DNA of 64,000 bases from Rhodovastum sp963714255. Its GTDB lineage: Bacteria > Pseudomonadota > Alphaproteobacteria > Acetobacterales > Acetobacteraceae. This document shows positions 17,768 to 26,004 of the stretch, in pieces. The notes beneath the pieces are model-generated. The model did no database searches. It had not been told where the DNA came from and was given only the letters and a program-made list of their open reading frames with translations. Each line of letters begins with the position of its first letter. The first letter of the stretch is position 1. The stretch spans positions 1 to 64,000 of the forward strand of contig CAVQNU010000018.1 of NCBI GenBank assembly GCA_963714255.1. The letters run 5' to 3'. Position numbers and translations under genes: made by a program.

Positions 17768-18703
17768 TTACGGCAGCGGCTGCGGATCCGGCGAAAGACT
17801 GCGCAGCCAGGCAATCACGTTCGCCCGCAGTTGCGCATTCGGAATCCCCGGAAACGCCATCTTAGTACCTGGGGCGTATTCCGACGGCTTGTAAAGCCAC
17901 CGGTTGAGTTCCTCATAGTTCCAAGGCCCGGACTTGCCCTTCATCGCCGCCGAATAGGCGTACCCCGTCATATGGGCGTGCGGCCCACCCACCACGTTAT
18001 ACAGGTTCGGCCCGATGATCGCCGGCCCGCCTTCATTCACGGTATGGCAGATCAGGCAAATGGTCTTTGCAAACGCCTCACCGGCCTTGGGATCGGCGCT
18101 GGCCAGCATCGGCCCTACCGGCGGCAACGCGGCCGGCCCGGCAGCGCCCGGAGCGGCCTCCGTCACCTCAGGCAGCGGCACGGGGTCATGCGAGAGGGTG
18201 CGCAGCCAGGCGATCACGTTGGCCCGGGTCTGCGGGTCGGGAATGCCGGGGAAGGTCATCTTCGTGCCGGGCACGTAAGCGGAGGGTTTGGTCAGCCAGG
18301 TGTCCAACTCCTCGAAGGTCCAGTTGCCCGCCTTGGCCTTCATCCCGTCCGAATACGGAAACCCTGCCATGTGGGCGTGCGGTCCGCCGACGACGTTGTA
18401 CAGGTTCGGCCCGACCTTCGCCTTGCCGCCCTCGTCAAACGAGTGGCAGACGGCGCAAATGCCCTTGGCGGCGAAGGCTTCGCCGGCGGCCACATTCGCC
18501 TTGGCAAGCCTGACCGCGATCGACGCCACCGGCTCGGCTGCACCGGGAGGCGGCGGGGGCGGCGGCGGCTCCTCAATGCGAATGGCGAGCTGATTCGGCA
18601 CCGACACGTGCACGACCAGGTCGCTGACCAGCCCGGCGACGAAAAAGACTATACCCGAAACCAGGACCGCTGCGGGGATCTTGGAGAGGTCGCGAATGTC
18701 CAT
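17768..18703 (-). CDS. Membrane-anchored dihaem c-type cytochrome
   Basis: 311-residue protein with one N-terminal membrane anchor (about residues 10-33), a proline run, then two homologous class I cytochrome c domains in tandem. Haem motif CAVCH lies near residue 83 and CLICH near 216. Each domain has GPNLYNVVGGPHAHM and a GTKM methionine ligand, plus WLRxLS helices at the end. The two halves are clearly duplicates. It faces the periplasm and probably moves electrons between a quinol oxidase-type complex and the reaction centre or an oxidase; this role is inferred only from its fold and its place beside bchP. Start chosen at MDIRDLSK; an ATG 21 codons upstream is possible. Confidence 0.85.
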   Translation of the reverse strand: MDIRDLSKIPAAVLVSGIVFFVAGLVSDLVVHVSVPNQLAIRIEEPPPPPPPPGAAEPVASIAVRLAKANVAAGEAFAAKGICAVCHSFDEGGKAKVGPNLYNVVGGPHAHMAGFPYSDGMKAKAGNWTFEELDTWLTKPSAYVPGTKMTFPGIPDPQTRANVIAWLRTLSHDPVPLPEVTEAAPGAAGPAALPPVGPMLASADPKAGEAFAKTICLICHTVNEGGPAIIGPNLYNVVGGPHAHMTGYAYSAAMKGKSGPWNYEELNRWLYKPSEYAPGTKMAFPGIPNAQLRANVIAWLRSLSPDPQPLP

Positions 18704-18896
18704 GCTATGCTCTGTCGGCCGGAGGACGAACCAGGAATGCCGGCCCGCTATCGGGCCGGGAAACATGAGCGGCTTCGTTGCATGTCGCTTGCGCGGTGGC
18801 AACCCCCCGGATTGCCATGGCCGCCGCTTCGTGGTCGGGTGGCGGCACGCGGCGCCTGCCACAGCGCCGTCCCAATCGCGGGGGCCGTTCTTCCCA

Positions 18897-20564
18897 ATGC
18901 CTGAATTGCGGGCCTCGCGCGCGGCCGGCCGGATGCTTGCGCTGATCATCGTCGTCCTGGCGCTGCTGGCCGCGCGTCCGTCGGCGGCGGCCGACGCCAC
19001 CGAAGCCGCGATCGCCGCCCTGCTCGCCCAGGCCCGTGCCGATGCCGCGCAAACTTGCCACCCCCCCGCCGACCGGCTGGCCGCCATTCTGTGCGCCGGA
19101 CGCATCGTGGTCGGTGTGCGCGGCGACTATCCGGTGTTCGGGACCGGACCCATCGACGCGCCGAGCGGCTTCGAGCCCGACATCGCCCGCGCGATCGCCG
19201 CCCGGCTCGGGGTCGCGGCGGCGTTCCGGCGGGTCACCTCGGCCAACCGGATCGCCGCCCTGGGCGAAGGCGGCGTGGACCTGGTCATCGCCACCATGGG
19301 CCACACCAGCCAGCGCGACGGCGAAATCCGCTTCATCCGGCCGCACTACTATGAATCCCGCACCGTGCTGGTGGGCCCGCAGGTGCGTCCCATCTCCGAC
19401 TGGAGCGACCTGGCCGGCGCCACGGTCTGCGTCAGTGTCGGCAACAGCACCAACGCGGCGCTGACCAGGCACGGCGTGCGCTTGCTGTTGTTCGACCAGC
19501 CGCCCGACCTGGTGAATGCGCTGCGGCTCGGCACCTGCAGCCTGGCGGCCCAGGATGACAGTTTTTTCGCCGCCGCCTTGGCCGACCCGGTCTTTGCCGC
19601 CCGCTTCGCGGTCAAGTTCAGCTTCTCCCCGCTGCCCTGGGGCATGGCGGTGCCGCGTAGCGGCACCGAGCGGCTGGCCGCGCTGCTGGAACTGCTGAGC
19701 CTGGAATTTCACCGCGACAGCGTGTTTATCGACCTCGCCGTCCGCAACGGTGCACCGCTGGCCTTCCTGCTCGCGCAGCGGAAAGCCTGGCGCACCGCCG
19801 CCTGCGTTGGCGCCGATGGCGCCCCGGTGGCGTCCTGCCTGGCCGGGCCGGTCGACAGCGCGCTGTTGCCGACGCGCATCGCCCCTGCCGTCGAGGCCGC
19901 GGAACAGTGGCTGCAGGCCACACTTGGCCTGCGCATCGATCTGCCGATGCTCACCACCACGGCGGCGCTGCGGCTGTTCCTCGACGGGTTGGTGAATTCG
20001 CTGGTGCTGGTAACCGGTGCATTGGCCGCCACCTTCGGCCTGACGCTGGCGATCGCGGCGGCGCTGACCGCGCGCAGCCCGGTGCTGCGCCTGCCAGTAC
20101 GCCTGCTGACCCTGGTGGGGCAGTCCTCGCCGATCGTGCTGATGATGTTCCTGGGCTATGTCGCGGCCAGTGCGCTGGTGCCTTACTCCGTCACGGTTGC
20201 CATGCTGGTCGCGGTGCTGGTGATCGGGCTGTACAATGCATCTTATGCCGGCCCGGCGGTGGCCGAAGCATCACGGGCGCGGCAGGCGCGCACCCGCGGC
20301 CCGGTGCCGTTGCGCCTCGCGATGCGCGACGCCGGCTCGCAGGTGCTTGCTTTCATGGTCAACGCCGCCAGGGGCAGTTCCATCGCCAGCCTGATCGGCG
20401 TGCCGGAGCTATTGGATTCGCTGACCGATATCGCCTCGTTCTCCAGTGACCGGGTAACTATTTTCACCGTGCTGCTGCTGTTTTATTCGGCCGTGGTGGG
20501 CGTGGTCGTCTGGGCTGGCGAAGCGGCGCGCCGCCGGTTCGAAGCGGCGGAAACCGCAGTATGA
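18897..20564 (+). CDS. Fused solute-binding / permease protein, polar amino acid ABC family
   Basis: 555 residues. A signal peptide ending PSAAADA is followed by a periplasmic binding domain of the polar amino-acid type (about 45-300, with IVVGVRGDYPVFG and GFEPDIARAIAARLGV), then a HisM/GlnP-type permease domain with about five helices (360-545) and an EAA-like loop. Fused receptor-permeases of this kind occur in the family. The gene overlaps a second permease by four bases. No ATP-binding subunit is encoded beside them, so an ATPase from elsewhere must be shared if the system works. Upstream in-frame sequence exists, but the ATG at 18897 fits the signal peptide. Confidence 0.8.
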   Translation: MPELRASRAAGRMLALIIVVLALLAARPSAAADATEAAIAALLAQARADAAQTCHPPADRLAAILCAGRIVVGVRGDYPVFGTGPIDAPSGFEPDIARAIAARLGVAAAFRRVTSANRIAALGEGGVDLVIATMGHTSQRDGEIRFIRPHYYESRTVLVGPQVRPISDWSDLAGATVCVSVGNSTNAALTRHGVRLLLFDQPPDLVNALRLGTCSLAAQDDSFFAAALADPVFAARFAVKFSFSPLPWGMAVPRSGTERLAALLELLSLEFHRDSVFIDLAVRNGAPLAFLLAQRKAWRTAACVGADGAPVASCLAGPVDSALLPTRIAPAVEAAEQWLQATLGLRIDLPMLTTTAALRLFLDGLVNSLVLVTGALAATFGLTLAIAAALTARSPVLRLPVRLLTLVGQSSPIVLMMFLGYVAASALVPYSVTVAMLVAVLVIGLYNASYAGPAVAEASRARQARTRGPVPLRLAMRDAGSQVLAFMVNAARGSSIASLIGVPELLDSLTDIASFSSDRVTIFTVLLLFYSAVVGVVVWAGEAARRRFEAAETAV

Positions 20565-21190
20565 ACCTCGGGGGAATGCTGGCCGGTTTCGTACCGGAAT
20601 TCCTGGATGGTCTGCTGCTGAATATTTCCATCGCCGGCGCGGCGCTATTGCTCGGCCTGGCGTTCGGCGGCCCGCTGGCCCTGCTGCGGCTGGGCGGCGG
20701 CGCGCTGGGCCGGCTGGCCGGCGCGCTGACCGGGCTCCTGCGCCTGGCGCCCAGCTTCGTGGTCATGTTCTTCCTGCTGAACCTGCTTCCGGCGTCCGCC
20801 ATACTGGGCCCATGGCATGTGCCGCTGCACGGTCCGGTCGTGGTGGTGCTTTCGCTCGTCGTGTATGCCGCCGCCTATGTCTCCGATACCGGGCTGGAGG
20901 CGATACGGCATTGGCGGGCCGGCGCGCATGAGCTGGCGTTGCTGTTCCTGCCGGCCCTCGCGCGGGCATTCTTTGTGCTGGTGATGTCCTCCTCGACCGG
21001 AGCCGCGATCGGCGTCAGCGAGGCGGTGGCGGTCACACTGCGGCATGCGCAGGCGCTGAGTGATCTGGGCGACCGGCTGCTGCTGTTCGGCGCGGTTATT
21101 CTTTTTTTCACCTGCCTGCTGCAGGGTGCATTTCTGCTCGTCGACCGTCTCCGCCACCGGCTGGTAACCCGCGGATCGCGTGCGGGCTAA
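20561..21190 (+). CDS. ABC transporter permease, polar amino acid type
   Basis: 209-residue integral membrane protein with about five helices and the EAA-type region LALLFLPALARAFFVLVMSSS. Overlaps the fused receptor-permease by four bases (ATGA) and presumably pairs with its permease domain as a heterodimer. Substrate unknown; the receptor family suggests an amino acid or small organic acid. No ATPase gene follows: downstream lie a repeat and a methyltransferase. Confidence 0.75.
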   Translation: MNLGGMLAGFVPEFLDGLLLNISIAGAALLLGLAFGGPLALLRLGGGALGRLAGALTGLLRLAPSFVVMFFLLNLLPASAILGPWHVPLHGPVVVVLSLVVYAAAYVSDTGLEAIRHWRAGAHELALLFLPALARAFFVLVMSSSTGAAIGVSEAVAVTLRHAQALSDLGDRLLLFGAVILFFTCLLQGAFLLVDRLRHRLVTRGSRAG

Positions 21191-21198
21191 CAACGAAT

Positions 21199-21256
21199 GG
21201 GTTCCAAGGGCCTCCCGACCCTTGGCGGGTCCAGGGCAGAGCCTTGGCCTTGCCTT
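21199..21256. repeat. Intergenic inverted repeat, copy 2
   Basis: Short version of the family: a stem CCAAGGG/CCCTTGG, then GGGTCCAGGGCAGAGCCTTGG. It follows the permease gene directly. One arm of the CCAGGGC stem is mutated (GCCTTGG). Confidence 0.7.
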
Positions 21257-21347
21257 CTTCACCCGACTGTCGCCATCCCGGTTGTCGCCAGGCCGCCGAT
21301 CCCCTACCTCTATCGATGAGACAACAAAGCAACCGGAGGGGAATGAA

Positions 21348-21413
21348 ATGCCTGCAATTAGGAGCAGCGTTGCGACCCGGCGGGGTATCTGCCGTCACCC
21401 CGCGCCAAACTGA
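21348..21413 (+). CDS. Possible 21-residue leader peptide
   Basis: ATG at 21348 with a strong GGAGGGG ribosome site ending six bases upstream; the product begins MPAIRSSVATRRG and ends CRHPAPN. It lies in the 300-base gap before the methyltransferase at 21491. The rest of that gap holds only repeat copy 2 and unremarkable GC-rich sequence. An overlapping ATG at 21343 opens another frame that runs into the next gene. Coding status is uncertain; the ribosome site is the main evidence. Confidence 0.3.
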   Translation: MPAIRSSVATRRGICRHPAPN

Positions 21414-21490
21414 CCGACATCCCACGCCCCGCGGCGGTAGCGCCCCCTGCACCAGGCTGTCTCCGCCCCATACGCGGAAAGAGGATATTG

Positions 21491-22189
21491 ATGGACGGTT
21501 GGGACCAGGCAAGCGAGATCGGCCAATCGGCCGATCCGTTCATGCCGAGCGAATACACCGGCATGCTGCTGCAGGCCATCAAGTGCCTGCCCGATCCGCT
21601 GCCAGGCAGCGAGGCGGCCGAAATCGGCATCGGCAGCGGCGTGCTGCTGGCCAGCCTCGCGCTGCGCGGCATTAGCGGGCTGCGCGGCGTGGACAGCCAT
21701 CCCGCCGCCATCCGCGCCGCCGAGGCGCTGCTTGGCCGGCTGGCGCTTGCCGCGCGTACCCGCCTGAGCCTGGGCAGCATCTGGGAACCGCTGGCGGGCG
21801 AGCGCTTCGACCTGGTAGTTGCGAACCTGCCGCAATTCCCGACCGACCAGCCGGTCGACGCCAGGCGCATCGCATCCTGGGCAACCGGCGGGCCGGACGG
21901 GCGCCAGGTGATGGACCCATTCCTTGCCGGACTAGGGGACCATCTGCGACCGGGCGGCACTGCCCTGATCACCCATTCCACCATCATCGGCTTGGCGCGC
22001 ACCCGGGCGATGCTGGCGGAGCAGGGGCTGGGCTGCACCTCGCTGATCGCCAGCCACGTCCTGATGCAGCCGGGCAAGGCGGCGCTGCTGCCGCCGGAAA
22101 CCTGGGCGCGCGCCGAGGAATGCGGTCTGCTCGCCGTCGGCCCCTACCGGTTCATCGAGGCGCACGTCCTGCGCATCGCCCCCCTCTGA
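21491..22189 (+). CDS. SAM-dependent methyltransferase, PrmC/HemK-like
   Basis: 232 residues. The class I fold shows motif I AEIGIGSGVLLA (about residues 43-54) and a motif IV VANLPQFP, close to the NPPY signature of N6-amino or glutamine methyltransferases but with Leu-Pro-Gln in place of Pro-Pro-Tyr. Substrate unknown. GAGG six bases before ATG 21491 decides the start. Its stop lies 18 bases from the convergent TAXI gene. Confidence 0.65.
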   Translation: MDGWDQASEIGQSADPFMPSEYTGMLLQAIKCLPDPLPGSEAAEIGIGSGVLLASLALRGISGLRGVDSHPAAIRAAEALLGRLALAARTRLSLGSIWEPLAGERFDLVVANLPQFPTDQPVDARRIASWATGGPDGRQVMDPFLAGLGDHLRPGGTALITHSTIIGLARTRAMLAEQGLGCTSLIASHVLMQPGKAALLPPETWARAEECGLLAVGPYRFIEAHVLRIAPL

Positions 22190-22207
22190 CCCGGACGCGG
22201 CGCCCGC

Positions 22208-23320
22208 TCAGGCGCGGGGGCGCCGGTGGAATATCCAGGCGAGCGTACCAAGCAGCAGGTTCAATATCTCGGCGATGAAGGCGCCGCAGACCACGAGCGC
22301 GCCGAGCACAATCGTGCCGAGAATTTGCGGCTCATAATGGTCCACGAAGCTTGCCCATAGCGGCGGCAATTCGCGCCAGACCCAGGGCAATCCGGTTTTG
22401 TACCAAATCGCCGCAACCGGATCCACCTCCAGCTGGCTGCCGACGATGGTGGGGAAATCGCCGGCCTCGCTGATCAACGTGTCGCCGCGATGGGTCTTCG
22501 CGATCGCCTCGAGCAGCGAATAGACCAGCCACGGATGCAGGCCCCTGTGCGCTACCACCCCCACCGAGGCGGCCAGCATCGGCGTGTCGTTCGGCGGGAT
22601 GGCGTCAGCGATGTTATAGATGCCGCGGGGCAGAACCACCGGGCGCAGATACGGCAGCTGATTGGAGATGGCGCGCACTTCGCTGAACGGCACCATGTGC
22701 AGCCCGGTATCGGCGGCCATCGCGCGGATCAGCTTGTTCTCCGGGGAGAGCATGAAAACGCCGGCGTCGAATTTCCCCGCCCGCAGTTCCCGCACGGCAT
22801 CCTCGAGCGGCAGGAAGGTGAACGACGAGTTCTCCTCGTTAATGTCGAGCAGTTCGAAAACGCGCAGTGCCGCACTGGCCGTTGCGCTGTTGCGCGGCAG
22901 CGTCACGATCCGGCGGCCGCGCAAATCGTCCAGCACGCTGCGCCGGCCCAGATCGGCGCTGGCGAAAACGAACATCGGCTGCAACTGGACGAGGCTGATA
23001 ATCGACACCTCCGAGTCGCGGACCGCGGAAACGTCCTCAGCAATGAACCCGACATCGATGGGCACGTCGGGGTTGGCCACGTCCTTGACGATATCGAGGG
23101 TGTTGTTGTTCGAAACGATATGCAAATCGATGCCGCGCGTGGCAAGCACCGCACGGTAGCGCACCGCATTGTCGTAATAGCTGCCGCCGACGGCCCCGGC
23201 CTCGATGGTCAGGTCATGCGGCGGCCTTGCGTGCCACACGCCTGCCGCCACGACGGCGGCCGCCAGAACGAACACTGCCACGCGCACACCCGGACGCAGC
23301 CAGCCCAAGGCCGTGCGCAT
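22208..23320 (-). CDS. TAXI-family TRAP transporter solute receptor
   Basis: 370-residue receptor of the TAXI type. An N-terminal membrane segment (about residues 13-30) is followed by the binding domain starting LTIEAGAVGGSYYDNA and running to about 320. A C-terminal hydrophobic helix (about 335-362) ends in a basic tail. The membrane helix at the C-terminus is seen in a subset of TAXI proteins. No DctM/DctQ permease is encoded nearby, so its partner is unknown or it acts as a sensor. ATG 23320 is chosen over the adjoining GTG, with GGAGG nine bases upstream. Confidence 0.75.
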   Translation of the reverse strand: MRTALGWLRPGVRVAVFVLAAAVVAAGVWHARPPHDLTIEAGAVGGSYYDNAVRYRAVLATRGIDLHIVSNNNTLDIVKDVANPDVPIDVGFIAEDVSAVRDSEVSIISLVQLQPMFVFASADLGRRSVLDDLRGRRIVTLPRNSATASAALRVFELLDINEENSSFTFLPLEDAVRELRAGKFDAGVFMLSPENKLIRAMAADTGLHMVPFSEVRAISNQLPYLRPVVLPRGIYNIADAIPPNDTPMLAASVGVVAHRGLHPWLVYSLLEAIAKTHRGDTLISEAGDFPTIVGSQLEVDPVAAIWYKTGLPWVWRELPPLWASFVDHYEPQILGTIVLGALVVCGAFIAEILNLLLGTLAWIFHRRPRA

Positions 23321-23489
23321 CACGGGTGGCCTCCCGAGCGGGGTGACATAAACATCCTATGATGCCTGCTCATGCTGCCCATCCTCCTGCGCAAACCACT
23401 GGAGGTTTGCGCACGTCTTGAAACCCAAACCGGTTTGCGCTGGCACGATGTTTTCGTCCTGTTCGGTGCGGCACGCTGCGAAACTCTGC

Positions 23490-25118
23490 CTAGCGCACGC
23501 TCTCGGTAATGCGATCCTGTACGCGCTCGATGGCCTGCATGATCGCGGTCGTCTCCGGCCCCATGACGTCCGCCGTCGGGGTCACGATCAGGGTCACCGA
23601 TGGCAACGGGAACAGGCTGATTTCCACCTTGCTGACCTGATATCCTTCGGTCGAACTCACATCGATGATGGTACGGACGATGCGTCGCTGAATCGCCGAC
23701 AGCAGGCCGGGGCGCCTGCGCCAGTCCCGGTACAACGTGCGCTCAAGGTATTCCAGGTCGCCGGCCGACATCTCGCGGGCGATGCCGAATGTCATGTCCG
23801 CGCCGGGGATGATGCCGACCTTCGTATCGAACTCCTTGATCTTGTATCCGGCGATATCCATCAGCTTCGTCAGGTCGATCGACTGCGCCGAGCTGGGCGG
23901 ATTGAGCTCGCCATAGCTCAGCCCGGCGAGGTTCCAGGCGCTGGTGGCGGCCGACGCCACCCAGCCGACGACCGGACCAAAGCCATAATAATACCCCGTC
24001 GTGCCGTCCAGCGCGGCCCGCTGCGCCTCCCGCTCCTCGGCCGGCAGCGGCAGCATGCCCAGGCTCACCAGCAGGCCGTCCGGCCCGATCGTCGCCTCGC
24101 TGTCTGCCATGTCGATGATGCGCTTCACCGCCGCATCCACCACCGGGGAGGCTACCGGCTGGCCACGCCGTGCATACAGCCAGAAGGAGCCGGACACGTC
24201 GTAGCTGTCGTCCACGATCGTCTCCGGCGTCGGTTGCACGCCGTCCAGCGCCAGGGCCACGAGTTTGCCGTCGGACTGCGCCACGTCGGCGTATCCCACC
24301 AGACCCACCGTGCCGACCGGCGCATCCAGCAGCTCCTCCACCGCATGGCCACGCGCGATCTCCCTCACCCGGTCGACGCGCGTGGTGACGCAGCGGGCGG
24401 TCCGGTGCTGGGCGTTGAAGATCAGCTTGACCATCTGCTCTTTTCGGCAGCCCGCCTCCAGCACCAGGGCGTTGAACATCGTCCGCCCGCCGGCGTCGCG
24501 TGCCGGCAACTGGAAGCGGATGTCCTGCGCCGGCAGCGACCGGTCGACATCGGACCAGCGGACCGAGGTGTTGCGGCGGAATTCGTTCTCGTACGGAACA
24601 TCACGGGCCAGCGCGAGGTAGACCTGCCTGGACGTGAGTTCCGTCAGTTCGCTGCCCTTGCGCACGGCAAGAACGAGGGCGCCGCGGCCAAGCTGGACCT
24701 CGGCCAGACTCTGGGCATCGTTCTTGGCGCAGTCATAGGCGATGTCGGGGAAAATGCGCCTGGTGGTCAGCAGGATGTCGGGGCCCCGGCCGGGCACGAG
24801 CTGGCAGAACGCCTGGTACTCGGCAAGCGTGGTGGCATGGGTTATTTCGGTCATCACGTCCGGGCCGGCGACGGACACCAGGTCACCGGCAAAACGATCG
24901 AATATCCGTCTGCCGGCGCCATATTCGACAATCCGCAGCACCGGCTGCGCCGCCGGCTCCGGCGCCGCGGCAGGCGCCGCCGCCGGCTCCTGCGCTGCGG
25001 CGGATGGCGCATGAAAAAGCGCCGCCCCGGCCAGCGCCGCAAGCCCGGCCACGACCGGCACTCCCCGGCGCAATGCCTGCGCAGCAGCTTTCCAAGGTGT
25101 CATATCGCGCGCCGCCAT
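23490..25118 (-). CDS. PstS-like periplasmic binding protein with unassigned C-terminal domain
   Basis: 542 residues. A signal peptide ends near APSAAAQE, followed by an Ala/Pro/Glu linker, then a phosphate-type binding domain (about 55-360; pieces include GPDILLTTRRIF and GTVGLVGYADVAQSDGKLVALALD split by short loops). The remaining 180 residues (with SYGELNPPSSAQSID and DLEYLERTLYRDWRRR) match no domain I recognise. In related bacteria such receptors are fused to OmpA domains, but the OmpA peptidoglycan motif is not visible here. No pst genes adjoin it. The start is the ATG after a GGGGGGCGG run. Confidence 0.65.
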   Translation of the reverse strand: MAARDMTPWKAAAQALRRGVPVVAGLAALAGAALFHAPSAAAQEPAAAPAAAPEPAAQPVLRIVEYGAGRRIFDRFAGDLVSVAGPDVMTEITHATTLAEYQAFCQLVPGRGPDILLTTRRIFPDIAYDCAKNDAQSLAEVQLGRGALVLAVRKGSELTELTSRQVYLALARDVPYENEFRRNTSVRWSDVDRSLPAQDIRFQLPARDAGGRTMFNALVLEAGCRKEQMVKLIFNAQHRTARCVTTRVDRVREIARGHAVEELLDAPVGTVGLVGYADVAQSDGKLVALALDGVQPTPETIVDDSYDVSGSFWLYARRGQPVASPVVDAAVKRIIDMADSEATIGPDGLLVSLGMLPLPAEEREAQRAALDGTTGYYYGFGPVVGWVASAATSAWNLAGLSYGELNPPSSAQSIDLTKLMDIAGYKIKEFDTKVGIIPGADMTFGIAREMSAGDLEYLERTLYRDWRRRPGLLSAIQRRIVRTIIDVSSTEGYQVSKVEISLFPLPSVTLIVTPTADVMGPETTAIMQAIERVQDRITESVR

Positions 25119-25334
25119 CCGCCCCCCCACAACTCTCACCCCGTCCCCCGCTCCGTCGCTACCCGTCCGCGTCCGCCGGGTCTCATTGGGGTTTCATCGT
25201 ACCCGAAAACACGACCAGGTCACGACCTCGCTGCGTCTCCCGCCGCGTGAATATTCCGCAGACCTGCGCGCGGCATCCGTCAACGCCGCGTCAACGCCTT
25301 GTCATACATGGCCGCAACCGGCTTGGGCCGACGC

Positions 25335-25880
25335 CTATTTCACCGCGATTGCCGCCGCGGGGTAGCTGATCGCCTGCACCTCGACAGCCTCAACGCCGCG
25401 CGGCGTATGCATTTTCACCACCTCGCCCACCCGCGCCCCCAGCAGGGCGCGGGCAATCGGCGAGAACAGACTGACCTCGCCGCGCGCGATATCGGCCTCG
25501 TCGGCACCGAGCACGGTCACGGTGCGTTCGGTATCGTCATCGGTTGCGAAGGTCACGGTGGCGCCGAAATACACACGGTCGCGGTTGGTCTGCTGCGACG
25601 GGTCGACCACCTCGGCGATGTCGAGGCGCCTGCCCAGCCAACGCGCGCGGCGGTCGATTTCGCGCAGCCGCTTCTTGCCATAGAGGTAATCGCCGTTTTC
25701 CGAGCGGTCGCCATTGCCCGCCGCCCACGAAACGATCTCGACGATCTTCGGCCGCTCCACCCGCAACAGTTGGTTCAATTCGTCCCGCAGGCGGGCATGG
25801 CCGGCGGGGGTCATGTAGTTCTTCGTCCCCGGGGGCAGGCGTGGCGCGTCTTCCTCGTCGTCGTCGGGCAAGGCGGTCAT
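25335..25880 (-). CDS. greB: Transcription elongation factor GreB
   Basis: Stimulates RNA polymerase to cleave backtracked transcripts. 181 residues: an acidic N-terminus, the coiled-coil domain with NGDRSENGDYLYGKKRL carrying the catalytic acidic tip, and the C-terminal FKBP-like domain ending with VEAVEVQAISY. The GKKRLREIDRRARWLGRRL stretch favours GreB over GreA. It lies alone, with repeat copy 3 behind its promoter side. Confidence 0.9.
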   Translation of the reverse strand: MTALPDDDEEDAPRLPPGTKNYMTPAGHARLRDELNQLLRVERPKIVEIVSWAAGNGDRSENGDYLYGKKRLREIDRRARWLGRRLDIAEVVDPSQQTNRDRVYFGATVTFATDDDTERTVTVLGADEADIARGEVSLFSPIARALLGARVGEVVKMHTPRGVEAVEVQAISYPAAAIAVK

Positions 25881-25949
25881 GGCGGGTCCAACAGAGGGCC
25901 GGAAACAGGGGAATGTCTGCGCATCGCGGGCGGCGCGCAAGGCGCTGGT

Positions 25950-26004
25950 CCGGTGAAGGAAGGCAAGGCCAGGGCTCTGCCCTGGCCTTGCCTTCCTTCA
26001 CCGG
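25950..26004. repeat. Perfect 26-bp inverted repeat, copy 3
   Basis: Two exact 26-base arms (25950-25975, 25979-26004) flank a three-base loop TCT: the purest copy of the family. It contains the last residues and the stop codon of the LysR gene, so the regulator ends inside the element. No poly-T tract adjoins. Confidence 0.9.

Noticed and set aside
18681..18896. N-terminal extension of the receptor-permease fusion
   Set aside because: The extra 72 residues are Arg/Cys-rich with no hydrophobic core; a clean signal peptide begins at 18897.
24900..25118. OmpA domain in the PstS-like protein
   Set aside because: The C-terminal region lacks the peptidoglycan-binding motif expected of OmpA, and the Ala/Pro repeat is at the N-terminus.
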